Translations under genes and position numbers: made by a program | Shown: positions 23,493 to 31,601 of the stretch, in pieces | Numbering within the stretch: position 1 is the first letter of the stretch | Layout: every line of letters starts with the position of its first letter | The notes under the pieces: generated by a model | What the model was told of the DNA's origin: nothing | Database searches by the model: none | What the model saw: the letters and a program-made list of their open reading frames with translations, nothing else | Source: Treponema sp. UBA3813 | GTDB taxonomy: Bacteria > Spirochaetota > Spirochaetia > Treponematales > Treponemataceae | Direction: 5' to 3' | Length of the DNA: 35,735 nt | NCBI GenBank assembly: GCA_002368605.1 | Contig: DFEB01000054.1 | Coordinates: forward strand, 1 to 35,735

Positions 23493-24339
23493 AGTATTTT
23501 CGAGTTAATACGAAGTTGTGCATCAAAGGGCCGCTTCCTTTGCCTAGGTCCAGGCCTGCTTCCAGCGCGCCTGAGATGTATTCCTTGGCTTTTGACACCG
23601 CGTTTTCAAGACTCTCGCCTTTTGCAAGATTTGCGGCGATTGCGCTTGAGAGGGTGCAGCCGGTTCCGTGAGTGTTGGGATTGTTGATTCGCCTTCCCTT
23701 GAACCACTTTGCGATGACCTCGCCATTTTCATTCTTTCCGTAAAGGAAATCGCTGGCGTCATTTACATTGTGGCCGCCTTTAACCAGAACGGAGCAGCCG
23801 AATTTTTCGTGGATTTTCTGAGCCGCCTCTTCCATTTCCTTTTCAGAAGTGATTTTAAGGCCTTTTGAGTCAAGTCCTGAAAGAGAGTTTCCTTCCAGAA
23901 GGACTTCAGTTTCTGGAATATTTGGCGTAATCACTGTGGCCAGCGGGAGAAGTTCTTTTTTTAAGCTTTCGATTGCCTCGTCGCTGATGAGTTTTGCCCC
24001 GCTGGTCGCCACCATAACGGGATCAACGACAATGTTTTTGAGGGAGAACTTTTTGATGGAGCTGGCGATTGTCTGAATCAGTCCCACAGACGCGACCATA
24101 CCTGTCTTTACTGCGTCCGGGAAAATATCCGTGACGACAGCCTCAATTTGTTTTTGTAAAAAATCAGGCGAGACTTCCTGAATACCCGTAACGCCGGTTG
24201 TGTTCTGTGCGGTCAGTGCGGTGACGGCGCTCATTGCGTAAACTCCGTTCATCGTCATCGTCTTGATATCCGCCTGGATTCCGGCGCCTCCGCAAGAATC
24301 ACTTCCTGCGATTGTCAAAGCAGTTTTCATCACAGCCAT
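23491..24339 (-). CDS. thiD: Hydroxymethylpyrimidine (phosphate) kinase
   Basis: Phosphorylates HMP and HMP-P for thiamine synthesis. Ribokinase-like fold in 282 residues: KTALTIAGSDSCGGAGIQADIKTM, MSAVTALTAQNTTGV, VDPVMVATSGAKL, TPNIPETEVLL and the anion-hole/catalytic NTHGTGCTLSSAIAANLAKG. I start at the ATG 24339, which follows AAAGGAGG with an 8-nt gap; longer in-frame starts lie upstream of this ribosome site. Divergent from the thiM operon. Its leader has no visible TPP element, so it may be outside riboswitch control. Confidence 0.93.
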   Translation of the reverse strand: MAVMKTALTIAGSDSCGGAGIQADIKTMTMNGVYAMSAVTALTAQNTTGVTGIQEVSPDFLQKQIEAVVTDIFPDAVKTGMVASVGLIQTIASSIKKFSLKNIVVDPVMVATSGAKLISDEAIESLKKELLPLATVITPNIPETEVLLEGNSLSGLDSKGLKITSEKEMEEAAQKIHEKFGCSVLVKGGHNVNDASDFLYGKNENGEVIAKWFKGRRINNPNTHGTGCTLSSAIAANLAKGESLENAVSKAKEYISGALEAGLDLGKGSGPLMHNFVLTRKY

Positions 24340-24393
24340 TTGTGATGCCTCCTTTTTCCCGTGGTGCCCCCGGTAAATTTTTCTGTGTTTCAA

Positions 24394-24422
24394 AACATAA
24401 TGATTTGCAAAATTTTGTTCAA
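24394..24422 (-). promoter_or_regulatory. thiD-cytX promoter
   Basis: On the minus strand TTGAAC, 17-nt spacer, TATGTT. Its -35 box lies only 12 bp from the -35 box of the divergent thiM promoter. Confidence 0.6.
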
Positions 24423-24434
24423 GAGGGCAGACGA

Positions 24435-24463
24435 TTTACAAAAGTCGATATTTGTTTTATTAT
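24435..24463 (+). promoter_or_regulatory. thiM operon promoter
   Basis: TTTACA (24435-24440), 17-nt spacer, TATTAT (24458-24463). The predicted start coincides with the 5' edge of the riboswitch. Confidence 0.7.
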
Positions 24464-24469
24464 ACAAAC

Positions 24470-24572
24470 ATTGCAGGGGAACTCGACGGAGAAATCCTAA
24501 CGAGTTGAGATAGCGTAAAGACGCAAAACCCTTTGAACCTGTCCGGTTAATACCGACGAAGGAAGCACTGTA
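24470..24572 (+). ncRNA. TPP riboswitch (THI element)
   Basis: Conserved parts are in order: GCAGGGGAA at the 5' side, the pyrimidine-binding GTTGAGAT segment, ACCCTTTGAACCTG, then CCGGTTAATACCG and CGAAGGAAGC closing the aptamer. The P3 arm CTCG...CGAG is extended. It precedes thiM by ~95 nt with a terminator in between, so it is expected to act by attenuation, switching the operon off when TPP is bound. Confidence 0.95.
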
Positions 24573-24591
24573 GAATCCAAAAAATCACAGG

Positions 24592-24618
24592 CTCTCCCCT
24601 CGGAGAGTTTTTCTTTTT
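24592..24618 (+). terminator. Riboswitch expression-platform terminator
   Basis: CTCTCC/GGAGAG stem with loop CCTC, followed by TTTTTCTTTTTT. It lies 20 nt after the aptamer and 48 nt before thiM. Confidence 0.85.
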
Positions 24619-24665
24619 TCAGACGATGCGGTCAACTTCCTGAATCTAAAAATAAGGAGTTAAAA

Positions 24666-25514
24666 ATGACCGAAAACGAAATCAAATCACAAGTAAAAAA
24701 AGCGGTCGAAGCAGTCCGCGCTCAGAAGCCTCTCGCGCCTTCAATCACAAACACCGTTACCATTAATTTTGTGGCAAATGCCCAGATTGCCGTTGGAGGC
24801 TCAGCAGCCATGGTTTATCTTCCTGACGAGGGAGAATTTGTCTCGGAAGTGGGAAGCGCGGTTTACATCAATGCGGGAACAATGTTCCCTGTCTACGAAG
24901 AGACCTTGCCCCGCACGGCAAAACGCCTTTTCGAGCTTAAAAGGAACTGGGTTTTGGATCCTGTTGGAATCGGAATCGGCTCTCTCCGCACAAAATTGCT
25001 CTCAGACTTTAAGGATTTTCCGCCATCAATCGTCCGAGGAAACGCCTCGGAAGTAATCGCCCTTGCAAAACTCTGGGGAATCGATGCAGGAACATCTTCT
25101 TCTGGCCCAAAGGGAGTCGATACCGTTGACAGCGTAGAAATGGCCGAAAACGCCGCAAAAGCCTTGGCTTCTTTCATCAACGAAAAGCGGGGAGGACTTG
25201 GGGGAGCCGTTGCCGTAAGCGGAATCGAGGATTTGGTCACTGACGGAAAAACTGTCGTTTACTGCAAGGGTGGCTCTCACTTCATGGAAAAAATCACCGG
25301 TTCAGGCTGTTCTTTGGGCGGTGTCTGCGCGGTTTATGCAGGAGTGGCTTCTCCTTTCATCGCAGCTCTTTCCGCAACACAAATTTACAATCTGGCAGGA
25401 AAGAGGGCTGAGTCAAAAGTAAATGCCCCGGCCTCTTTCCAAGTCGCCTTCCTTGACGAGCTTTATCTTGCTTCATCTGAGGATGTGGCCAACAATCCCT
25501 TCACTGTAAAATAA
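24666..25514 (+). CDS. thiM: Hydroxyethylthiazole kinase
   Basis: Phosphorylates salvaged thiazole (HET). Ribokinase-like: PLAPSITNTVTINFVANAQIAVGGSAAMVYLPDE (family: P-L-V-hydrophobic-I-T-N..V), WVLDPVGIGIGSLRT, SIVRGNASEVIALA and the catalytic KITGSGCSLGGVCAVYAG, in which the GSGC cysteine loop is conserved. 282 residues, slightly longer than usual at the N-terminus. Starts after AAGGAG. First gene of the TPP-controlled operon; the pathway here is salvage, since no thiC or thiG is present in the window. Confidence 0.93.
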   Translation: MTENEIKSQVKKAVEAVRAQKPLAPSITNTVTINFVANAQIAVGGSAAMVYLPDEGEFVSEVGSAVYINAGTMFPVYEETLPRTAKRLFELKRNWVLDPVGIGIGSLRTKLLSDFKDFPPSIVRGNASEVIALAKLWGIDAGTSSSGPKGVDTVDSVEMAENAAKALASFINEKRGGLGGAVAVSGIEDLVTDGKTVVYCKGGSHFMEKITGSGCSLGGVCAVYAGVASPFIAALSATQIYNLAGKRAESKVNAPASFQVAFLDELYLASSEDVANNPFTVK

Positions 25515-25529
25515 GGAGCCAGAGAAAAA

Positions 25530-25826
25530 ATGAACACATTGATTGCACTTGCCATTGCACCGGTAGGAACAGGCGATGAACTTTCTGCAGAGGTTGCTGA
25601 AGTAGTAAAAGTAATCCGTGAATCAGGATTACCCAACAAAACTTCCTCAATGTTCACCGAAATTGAGGGAGAATACGACAAGGTTATGGAAGTCGTCAAA
25701 AAAGCGACCTTCGTTCTTGCCGAAAAGGGAATCCGCACCGAAGTCGTGCTTAAAATGGATATCCGACCTGGTTACACTGACACCATGAGCGGAAAATTAG
25801 AGAGACTTGAAGAGCATCTCAAATAA
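25530..25826 (+). CDS. Thiamine-binding protein, MTH1187/YkoF-like
   Basis: A 98-residue protein of the DUF77 (MTH1187) family, whose relatives bind thiamine or HMP in a ferredoxin-like fold. It starts LIALAIAPVGTGDELSAEVAEVV and includes SGLPNKTSSMFTEIEGEYDKVMEVV, the typical ligand-pocket segment. The sandwich position between thiM and thiE supports a thiamine-precursor role, perhaps as a cytoplasmic carrier. 15 nt behind thiM with a GGAG ribosome site. Confidence 0.85.
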   Translation: MNTLIALAIAPVGTGDELSAEVAEVVKVIRESGLPNKTSSMFTEIEGEYDKVMEVVKKATFVLAEKGIRTEVVLKMDIRPGYTDTMSGKLERLEEHLK

Positions 25827-25847
25827 AGCAAACAAAAGGAATAAAAA

Positions 25848-26528
25848 ATGAAAGTTGATATAAGCGCATATCTTGTCGTTGGCCGGGAAAACACAAATGG
25901 TCGCCCTGTCGCACAAATCGTTTCCGACGCGGTGAAGGCAGGCTTTACCTGTGTCCAAATACGTTCAAAAACCGCCAGCGCCCTTGAGATGATTGAAGAT
26001 TGCCGGGAATCTGCAAAAGCAATCGCCGAACTTGGAAAATCTGAGAGCGTTGCCCTTCTCGTGGACGACCGCCTTGACATCGTGCTTGCCGCCCGCGAAA
26101 TGGGAATCAAAGTTGACGGCCTTCATGTAGGTCAGAGCGACATTCCGGTTTCAATTTGCCGGAAATTCTTGGGAAAAGACTCGATTATTGGTCTTTCTGC
26201 TCCCACAAAAGATTTGATTGATTATGTTCAGTCTGCTGATGTAAGTCAAATCGATTATTTCGGGGCAGGCCCTGTCCATGAGACGGCCACAAAACCCGAT
26301 TGCGGCATGGACGAAAACGGAAAGGTTATTACAAAGACTTTTGAAGAATTGGCCGAACTTGGAAAGAAAAGCCCCATTCCAGTGGTAGTAGGCGGGGGCG
26401 TAAAGTTAAAAGACATCGCCCCACTTAAAGAAAGTGGCGTCGGCGGATTTTTTGTAGTTTCCGCAGTAGCCGGAGCCGAAAGCCCCTATGCCGCCGCGAA
26501 AGAATTAGCCGACGCCTGGAAGAATTAG
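25848..26528 (+). CDS. thiE: Thiamine phosphate synthase
   Basis: Joins HMP-PP and thiazole phosphate. TIM barrel of 226 residues: VQIRSKTASALEMIE, LLVDDRLDIVLAAREMGIKVDGLHVGQSD, IGLSAPTKDLI, DYFGAGPVHETATKPDC and PVVVGGGVKLKDI, all active-site loops of ThiE. Last gene of the riboswitch operon. The stop overlaps the convergent sugar-binding protein gene by 4 bp, with no terminator between them. Confidence 0.93.
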   Translation: MKVDISAYLVVGRENTNGRPVAQIVSDAVKAGFTCVQIRSKTASALEMIEDCRESAKAIAELGKSESVALLVDDRLDIVLAAREMGIKVDGLHVGQSDIPVSICRKFLGKDSIIGLSAPTKDLIDYVQSADVSQIDYFGAGPVHETATKPDCGMDENGKVITKTFEELAELGKKSPIPVVVGGGVKLKDIAPLKESGVGGFFVVSAVAGAESPYAAAKELADAWKN

Positions 26529-27538
26529 TATTGTCTTGTTGGCAAAATTGCCGCCGCATTTGACTGATCGAAAACAGCCTCATTGACATACTGAATTTTT
26601 TCGACTGAGCCGCCGTTTTCGAGAGTATTGATAATTTCAGCAACGCGTGGACCATGGAGAGGGTTGCACTCGCAAGCACAGTTGATTTCGCCTGCAATCA
26701 TGCTGAGAAATACATCATGACCGGCATCAAATGTGATGATTATGATGTCTTCGCCTGGTTTTTTACCAGCAGCCTTGATTGCTTCAATTGCGCCCAAAGC
26801 CATATCATCATTTTCTGCAAAAAGAACATTGATTTTGTTGATTCCGACTTCTTTGATAATCTCTTCCATTGCCTTTTTGCCACCGTCTTTGCGGAAGTCA
26901 CCTGATTTCTGTGCGATAAGGTTCCAGTTTGGATGTGATTGAATTCCTTCTTCGATACCCTGAGTTCGGCCTACCTGAGCAGAAGCACCCAGTGTTCCCT
27001 GAATGTCAACAATGTTAAGGTCTTCATTTGAAAGTCCTTTTCCGTCAAGGTAGCCTTCGAGCCATTTTACGCCATCGCGACCTTCTTTAAGAAAGTTTCC
27101 GCCGACCCAGCAGAGATAAAGGCTGTCATCTTCAAGCTTCATCTGGCGGTCAGAAAGAATTACTGGAATTGCGGCTGCTTTAGCTTCTTTAAGAACTTCA
27201 TCCCAGCCAGTTTCGATAACCGGGGCAACGACGATATAATCAACATTCTGTGCGATAAAGTCGCGGATTGCGGCAATCTGAACTTCCTGATTTCCGTCTG
27301 CATCGATATAAATGAGGTCATAGCCGTTTGCAGGTGTCATAGTTGTTTTAAATGAGGATGAATTAGCGGTTCTCCATACAGATTCATGACCGACCTGAGC
27401 ATAACCGACTTTAATTGTACGATTTGAAGTCTGGCGTGAAACTACTTCGCCTGATTTTGTTTCAGCTTTTTTGTTACAACCAGTGAATAAAAGAAGGGCA
27501 AGGGCGATAATGCTTGCCGTTACTAATAATTTTTTCAT
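26525..27538 (-). CDS. Sugar-binding lipoprotein of an ABC transporter (YtfQ-like)
   Basis: Periplasmic-binding-protein type 1 fold, 337 residues. The signal peptide MKKLLVTASIIALALLLFTGC has a clear lipobox (FTGC, Cys21). The mature part begins IKVGYAQVGHESVWRTANSSS, very similar to the galactofuranose-binding YtfQ group (IGFSQVG.ES.WR.A), followed by DADGNQEVQIAAIRDFIAQNVDYIVVAP, PVILSDR and NVLFAENDDMALGAIEAIKAAG. It probably captures a pentose or hexose furanose. No permease or ATPase gene adjoins it; it lies 10 nt behind pflA on the same strand, an unexpected partner. Confidence 0.87.
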   Translation of the reverse strand: MKKLLVTASIIALALLLFTGCNKKAETKSGEVVSRQTSNRTIKVGYAQVGHESVWRTANSSSFKTTMTPANGYDLIYIDADGNQEVQIAAIRDFIAQNVDYIVVAPVIETGWDEVLKEAKAAAIPVILSDRQMKLEDDSLYLCWVGGNFLKEGRDGVKWLEGYLDGKGLSNEDLNIVDIQGTLGASAQVGRTQGIEEGIQSHPNWNLIAQKSGDFRKDGGKKAMEEIIKEVGINKINVLFAENDDMALGAIEAIKAAGKKPGEDIIIITFDAGHDVFLSMIAGEINCACECNPLHGPRVAEIINTLENGGSVEKIQYVNEAVFDQSNAAAILPTRQY

Positions 27539-27548
27539 TAAAATCTCC

Positions 27549-28301
27549 TTATTCTTTCCATTTTATATATTTTTCGCATTCAAGTATAGACCGCGCATTT
27601 TCCACACGCTCCATCGTAGGACTTTCAGTTTTTTCGAGGGGGTAAGGAATCCCCAAATCCTTGTACTTAGTGATTGCAAGCCCGTGATATGGCAGGATTT
27701 CCACCCGTTCCACATTGTGCAGAGTGCGGATAAAATCGCGGGTCTGGGTGAGATATTCGTCATTGTCGGTGATTCCCGGAACCAAAACATGTCGGATCCA
27801 GATTGGCTTTTTGATTTCGTCAAGGTAGGCGAACATTTCCCGCACATTTTTACCGCTACAGCCTGTGAGTTTTTTGTGTTCGTCCTCATTTATGTGCTTT
27901 ATGTCCACGAGGAGAATGTCAGTTACTTCCATTAACTTTTTGAATTTCTCAAACCATTCGCCTTCTTTTTTGAAAGGCCCGCCCGCAGTATCGATACAAG
28001 TATTGATGTTGCGCTCTTTTGCCTTTGTGAAAAGCTCTGTCAGAAAATCAATCTGAGCCAGTGGCTCTCCGCCAGAGACCGTGATTCCGCCTTTTTTGCC
28101 CCAGAAATCCCGGCAGCTCTCAGCCTCGTTCAAAAGTTCATCGGCTGTGTAGAGTTTTCCGCGAGTCATTTCCCAGGTGTCAGGATTGTGGCAGTAAAGG
28201 CAGCGGAAAGGACAGCCCGAAAAGAAAATGATGAAGCGGCTTCCAGGCCCGTCAGCACAGCCGAAAGATTCTAACTGATGAATATATCCTTGTAATGCCA
28301 T
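27549..28301 (-). CDS. pflA: Pyruvate formate-lyase activating enzyme
   Basis: Radical SAM enzyme that installs the glycyl radical on PflB. The [4Fe-4S] motif is C30-x3-C34-x2-C37 (SGCPFRCLYCHN); the SAM-binding GGEPLAQ segment follows, and DIKHINEDEHKKLTG and HVLVPGITDND are typical of PflA. 250 residues, so it lacks the extra ferredoxin domain of other glycyl radical activators. RBS AGAGG. It is 361 nt behind pflB, the gap being filled with repeat sequence and element E2, so a separate level of expression is likely. Confidence 0.93.
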   Translation of the reverse strand: MALQGYIHQLESFGCADGPGSRFIIFFSGCPFRCLYCHNPDTWEMTRGKLYTADELLNEAESCRDFWGKKGGITVSGGEPLAQIDFLTELFTKAKERNINTCIDTAGGPFKKEGEWFEKFKKLMEVTDILLVDIKHINEDEHKKLTGCSGKNVREMFAYLDEIKKPIWIRHVLVPGITDNDEYLTQTRDFIRTLHNVERVEILPYHGLAITKYKDLGIPYPLEKTESPTMERVENARSILECEKYIKWKE

Positions 28302-28309
28302 TTAGTACC

Positions 28310-28480
28310 TCTGTTTGCAATCGCGCAAGGGATTGTAGTGGCGGCGAAGCCGTTCGGTAGCAATGGGATTGTCGGGTCTGGCTCGACAATGACAGTGCGG
28401 ACGAATGAAGCGACAGCGTAACCACGCAAAGCCCGCCCCTGCCTTTGGCAGGGGGGCGCCCACCTTTTTATGAAAACCGA
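28310..28480. repeat. GC-rich repeat cluster between pflB and pflA
   Basis: Contains the perfect hairpins ATTGTCG/CGACAAT (28370-28389 region) and CCCCTGCC-TTT-GGCAGGGG (28436-28454), and a GAATGAAGCGACAGCGTAAC core (28403-28422) that resembles the repeats at 12894-12915, 13736-13757 and 31328-31348. No ORF is supported. With element E2 it accounts for the whole pflB-pflA gap. Confidence 0.55.
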
Positions 28481-28533
28481 GCAGGATTCATTGTAACAAA
28501 TCACGCTGATTTTATAAAAAAGACGGAAAATGC

Positions 28534-28625
28534 AAAAAGGGGCGGAAGTGAGGTTCCGACAAAAAGTCGCTTGAACTTGTTCACCGCGACTTTTATGGCG
28601 GGTTCTCACTGGGAGCCCCTTTTTG
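28534..28625 (-). terminator. Structured terminator element E2
   Basis: P1 AAAAAGGGGC/GCCCCTTTTT; GGA/GGGA loop; P2 AGTGAG/CTCACT; GTT/GTT loop; P3 CCG/CGG; P4 AAAAGTCGC/GCGACTTTT (9 bp perfect); apical GAAC/GTTC. Compared with E1, P1, P2, P4 and the apical stem all differ by compensated pairs. It lies 36 bp after the pflB stop. Confidence 0.82.
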
Positions 28626-28661
28626 TTTTATCTAGTGTTTGTTTATGACACCAGTTGTTTA

Positions 28662-31001
28662 TTACAATGAAGCGTGGCAGGTTCGTGCGATAACATCGTC
28701 CTGCTGCTCTTTTGTAAGGTTGATGAAGCGGACTGCGTAACCAGAAACGCGTACTGTGAAGTTTGCGTACTCAGGTTTCTCAGGATGAGCCTGGCAGTCC
28801 TTGAGCTTCTCTACGCCGAAGACGTTTACATTCAAGTGGTGTGAGCCGCGTGAGAAGTATCCGTCGAGGACGTTTACGAGGTTGTCGATTCGCTCGTTCT
28901 CATCGTGTCCCAAAGCAGACGGGTTGATTGTCTGTGTGTTTGAGATACCGTCGAGAGCATAGTGATAAGGAAGTTTAGCGACAGATTTGAGTGATTTTAC
29001 GAGACCCTTTGTCTCTGCACCGTAAGCCGGGTTAGCTCCTGGAGAGAATGGCTCGTGAGCTTTTCGTCCGTCAGGCAATGCGCCAGTTGCTTTTCCGTAA
29101 ACAACATTTGAAGTAATTGTAAGGATAGAAGTTGTCGGCTCTGCATTGCGGTATGTGTGATGCTTCTTGATTTTGCCGATGAAGGTTTTCAAGAGCCATA
29201 CTGCGATGTCATCTGCGCGGTCATCGTCCTGTCCGTAGCGTGGGAAGTCGCCGTCAATCTCAAAGTCGTAAGCCATGTTCTTTGCTGTTCCGATGACAGC
29301 CTTTGTTTTGCGGTCATGGATGTCGAAGTCACGGCGGAGAACTCGGACTTTTGCATATTTGATTGCAGAAAGTGAGTCAACGACATGTGAGAAGCCTGCG
29401 ATACCAGTAGCGAATGTTCGTTTGACATCTGTGTCTTCGAGAGCCAGCTCAGCGGCCTCGTAGTAGTATTTGTCGTGCATGTAGTGGATTGCGTTGAGTG
29501 CATTGACATAAAGACCTGCGAGCCAGTCAAGCATTGCATCGTATTTTGCGATAACTTCATCATAATCAAGATATTCTGAAGTGATTGGAGCGAGCTCCGG
29601 TCCTACCTGAACGCCTGGTGTGAGACCTGCTTCCTCGTCTTTTCCGCCGTTGATAGCGTAAAGAAGGGCTTTTGCGAGGTTAGCGCGTGCTCCGAAGAAC
29701 TGCATTTCTTTACCAGTCTGAGTTGCTGAAACACAGCAGCAGATTGAGTAGTCATCACCCCAGATTGGGCGCATTACATCGTCGTTCTCGTACTGGATTG
29801 AAGACGTATCGATAGAAATTTTTGCAGCGTATTTGCGGAAAGCCTCTGGCAATCTCTTTGAGTAGAGGACTGTCATGTTTGGCTCTGGGCTTGGTCCCAT
29901 GTTTTCGAGAGTGTGGAGGAAGCGGAAGTCGTTCTTTGTGACCATTGAGCGGCCGTCCTGTCCCAAACCGCCGACTTCGAGGGTTGCCCAAACCGGGTCA
30001 CCTGAGAAGAGCTGATTGTAAGATTCGATTCGGGCGAAGCGAACCATGCGGGCTTTCATTACCAGGTGGTCAATGAGTTCCTGAGCCTGGCTTTCTGTGA
30101 TGATTCCTGCCTTCAAGTCGCGCTCAATGTAGATGTCGAGGAATGTTGAAACACGACCAATCGACATAGCGGCACCGTTCTGTGTTTTGATTGCGGCAAG
30201 GTAGCCGAAGTAGAGCCACTGAACGGCCTCTTTTGCGTTTTTAGCAGGCTGAGAAATGTCGAATCCGTAGATTTTTGCCATTTCTTTCATGCCGTTGAGG
30301 GCTTTAATCTGCTCAGCGACTTCTTCGCGGAGGCGGATAACATCATCTGTCATTGTTCCGTCACCGATGTTGGCGAAATCAGCCTTTTTCTGGGCGATAA
30401 GGAAATCGATACCGTAGAGGGCAACGCGGCGATAGTCACCGACGATTCGGCCTCGTCCGTATGTGTCAGGCAAACCTGTAAGGATGTGGGCTGAACGGGC
30501 TTTATGAATCTCAGGAGTGTAAACATCAAAAACAGCCTGATTGTGTGTCTTGTGATATTCAGTGAAGATTTTGTGAAGCTCAGGATTTGGCTTGTAGCCG
30601 TACATTTCGCAAGACTGCTCAGCCATTCGGATTCCACCGTAAGGCATGAAGGCTCTTTTAAGAGGCTTGTCAGTCTGAAGACCTACAACCTGCTCCAAGT
30701 CCTTTAATTTCTCGTCGATGTAGCCGGCTCCGTGAGAAGTGAGACCTGTTACGACATCGGTATCCATGTCAAGAACGCCGCTTCTTTCTTTACCGTCAAG
30801 ACCAACTGATTTTTTGTTGTGCTCAGCCTTCTGGAGTTCCTGCAACTTGTCGAACAATTTGTTTGTTGCGTCGGTTGGGCCTGCCAAGAATGACTGGTCT
30901 CCGTCATAAGGTGTGTAGTTTTCCTGGATGAAGTCGCGTACATTGATTTCTTCTTTCCAGAGTCGTCCGTAGAATCCTTTCCAGGCTTCCTGTTCTGCCA
31001 T
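28662..31001 (-). CDS. pflB: Pyruvate formate-lyase (formate C-acetyltransferase)
   Basis: Glycyl radical enzyme that splits pyruvate and CoA into acetyl-CoA and formate. 779 residues. Start region [29 protein letters not shown] matches true PFL. The active-site cysteines lie in [18 protein letters not shown] (Cys421-423; the E. coli pair is CysCys, here a third Cys follows). The glycyl radical site is RVSGYAVRF with Gly754 near the C-terminus. [22 protein letters not shown] and [19 protein letters not shown] are family hallmarks. RBS TAGGAG. The promoter lies ~190 nt upstream, giving a long leader. Confidence 0.96.
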   Translation of the reverse strand: MAEQEAWKGFYGRLWKEEINVRDFIQENYTPYDGDQSFLAGPTDATNKLFDKLQELQKAEHNKKSVGLDGKERSGVLDMDTDVVTGLTSHGAGYIDEKLKDLEQVVGLQTDKPLKRAFMPYGGIRMAEQSCEMYGYKPNPELHKIFTEYHKTHNQAVFDVYTPEIHKARSAHILTGLPDTYGRGRIVGDYRRVALYGIDFLIAQKKADFANIGDGTMTDDVIRLREEVAEQIKALNGMKEMAKIYGFDISQPAKNAKEAVQWLYFGYLAAIKTQNGAAMSIGRVSTFLDIYIERDLKAGIITESQAQELIDHLVMKARMVRFARIESYNQLFSGDPVWATLEVGGLGQDGRSMVTKNDFRFLHTLENMGPSPEPNMTVLYSKRLPEAFRKYAAKISIDTSSIQYENDDVMRPIWGDDYSICCCVSATQTGKEMQFFGARANLAKALLYAINGGKDEEAGLTPGVQVGPELAPITSEYLDYDEVIAKYDAMLDWLAGLYVNALNAIHYMHDKYYYEAAELALEDTDVKRTFATGIAGFSHVVDSLSAIKYAKVRVLRRDFDIHDRKTKAVIGTAKNMAYDFEIDGDFPRYGQDDDRADDIAVWLLKTFIGKIKKHHTYRNAEPTTSILTITSNVVYGKATGALPDGRKAHEPFSPGANPAYGAETKGLVKSLKSVAKLPYHYALDGISNTQTINPSALGHDENERIDNLVNVLDGYFSRGSHHLNVNVFGVEKLKDCQAHPEKPEYANFTVRVSGYAVRFINLTKEQQDDVIARTCHASL

Positions 31002-31186
31002 AAAAAATCTCCTATAAAATTATTTTGAATCACCTGGAGATAAAAGCCGAAGAAAGCGCATGGAGACACCGAAACACTAAAGTTCGCAATGGAAAGAGAA
31101 GTGAAAAGATGTGACCAAAACAACTTAAAGGGGCTTGTAGTTTCCAAGCAATATCGGATGCAATGCAACCGTGTTCTGATAACAAT

Positions 31187-31215
31187 AATATAGCGAAAAA
31201 GTTAGACTTAGACAA
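31187..31215 (-). promoter_or_regulatory. pflB promoter
   Basis: On the minus strand TTGTCT, 17-nt spacer, TATATT; predicted start near 31180, leaving a leader of ~180 nt in which I see no known riboswitch or Rex site. Confidence 0.65.
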
Positions 31216-31289
31216 TAGAATTTTGAAAAATAGCGCTTTTGTTTTTGGTTCTATGTAAAATTACGCTACGGGTAGTGTAAGAATCAAAT

Positions 31290-31425
31290 ATCAGGGCGCC
31301 ACGGCTAAAGCCGTCGGGCTATCCGCCGTTACGCGCTATCCGCGCTCCATTCCTCCGCTCGCACAGCTCGCTTCGGAACAGCCCTTACGGGCTGCGGCTA
31401 CTATCCCTGGCGCAGGGGTAAAAAT
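31290..31425. repeat. GC-rich palindromic repeat upstream of the AT-rich island
   Basis: Contains ACGGCTAAAGCCGT, GCCCTTACGGGC, and the inverted form of the shared core (31328-31348). Its base composition contrasts sharply with both flanks. It occupies the middle of the 31002-31601 gap; the rest is the pflB leader (31002-31215) and an AT-rich stretch (31426-31601) with a direct repeat GTGTTACAGTGTTACG near 31466-31481. Confidence 0.55.
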
Positions 31426-31601
31426 TTTTTATTTTGCAACATATACTGTAAATTATGTCGATTTTGTGTTACAGTGTTACGAAAGAATAAAAATGCAAGT
31501 AACTAAAATAAATAATCGCCGTTATTTCGAAAGAAGTGCATAAAAATAGGTTTTATCTGCGAGAATATTGAAAAGAGATTTGTGCTTAACAGGAGCAAAA
31601 G

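Noticed and set aside
24340-24430. TPP riboswitch upstream of thiD on the minus strand
   Set aside because: None of the conserved aptamer boxes are present there; only the plus-strand element is real.
31002-31200. Rex site in the pflB leader
   Set aside because: TGTTATCAGAACA is palindromic but its half-sites and spacing do not fit the Rex consensus.
31290-31425. Insertion sequence
   Set aside because: No transposase ORF, no clear terminal inverted repeats with duplicated target; called a repeat only.
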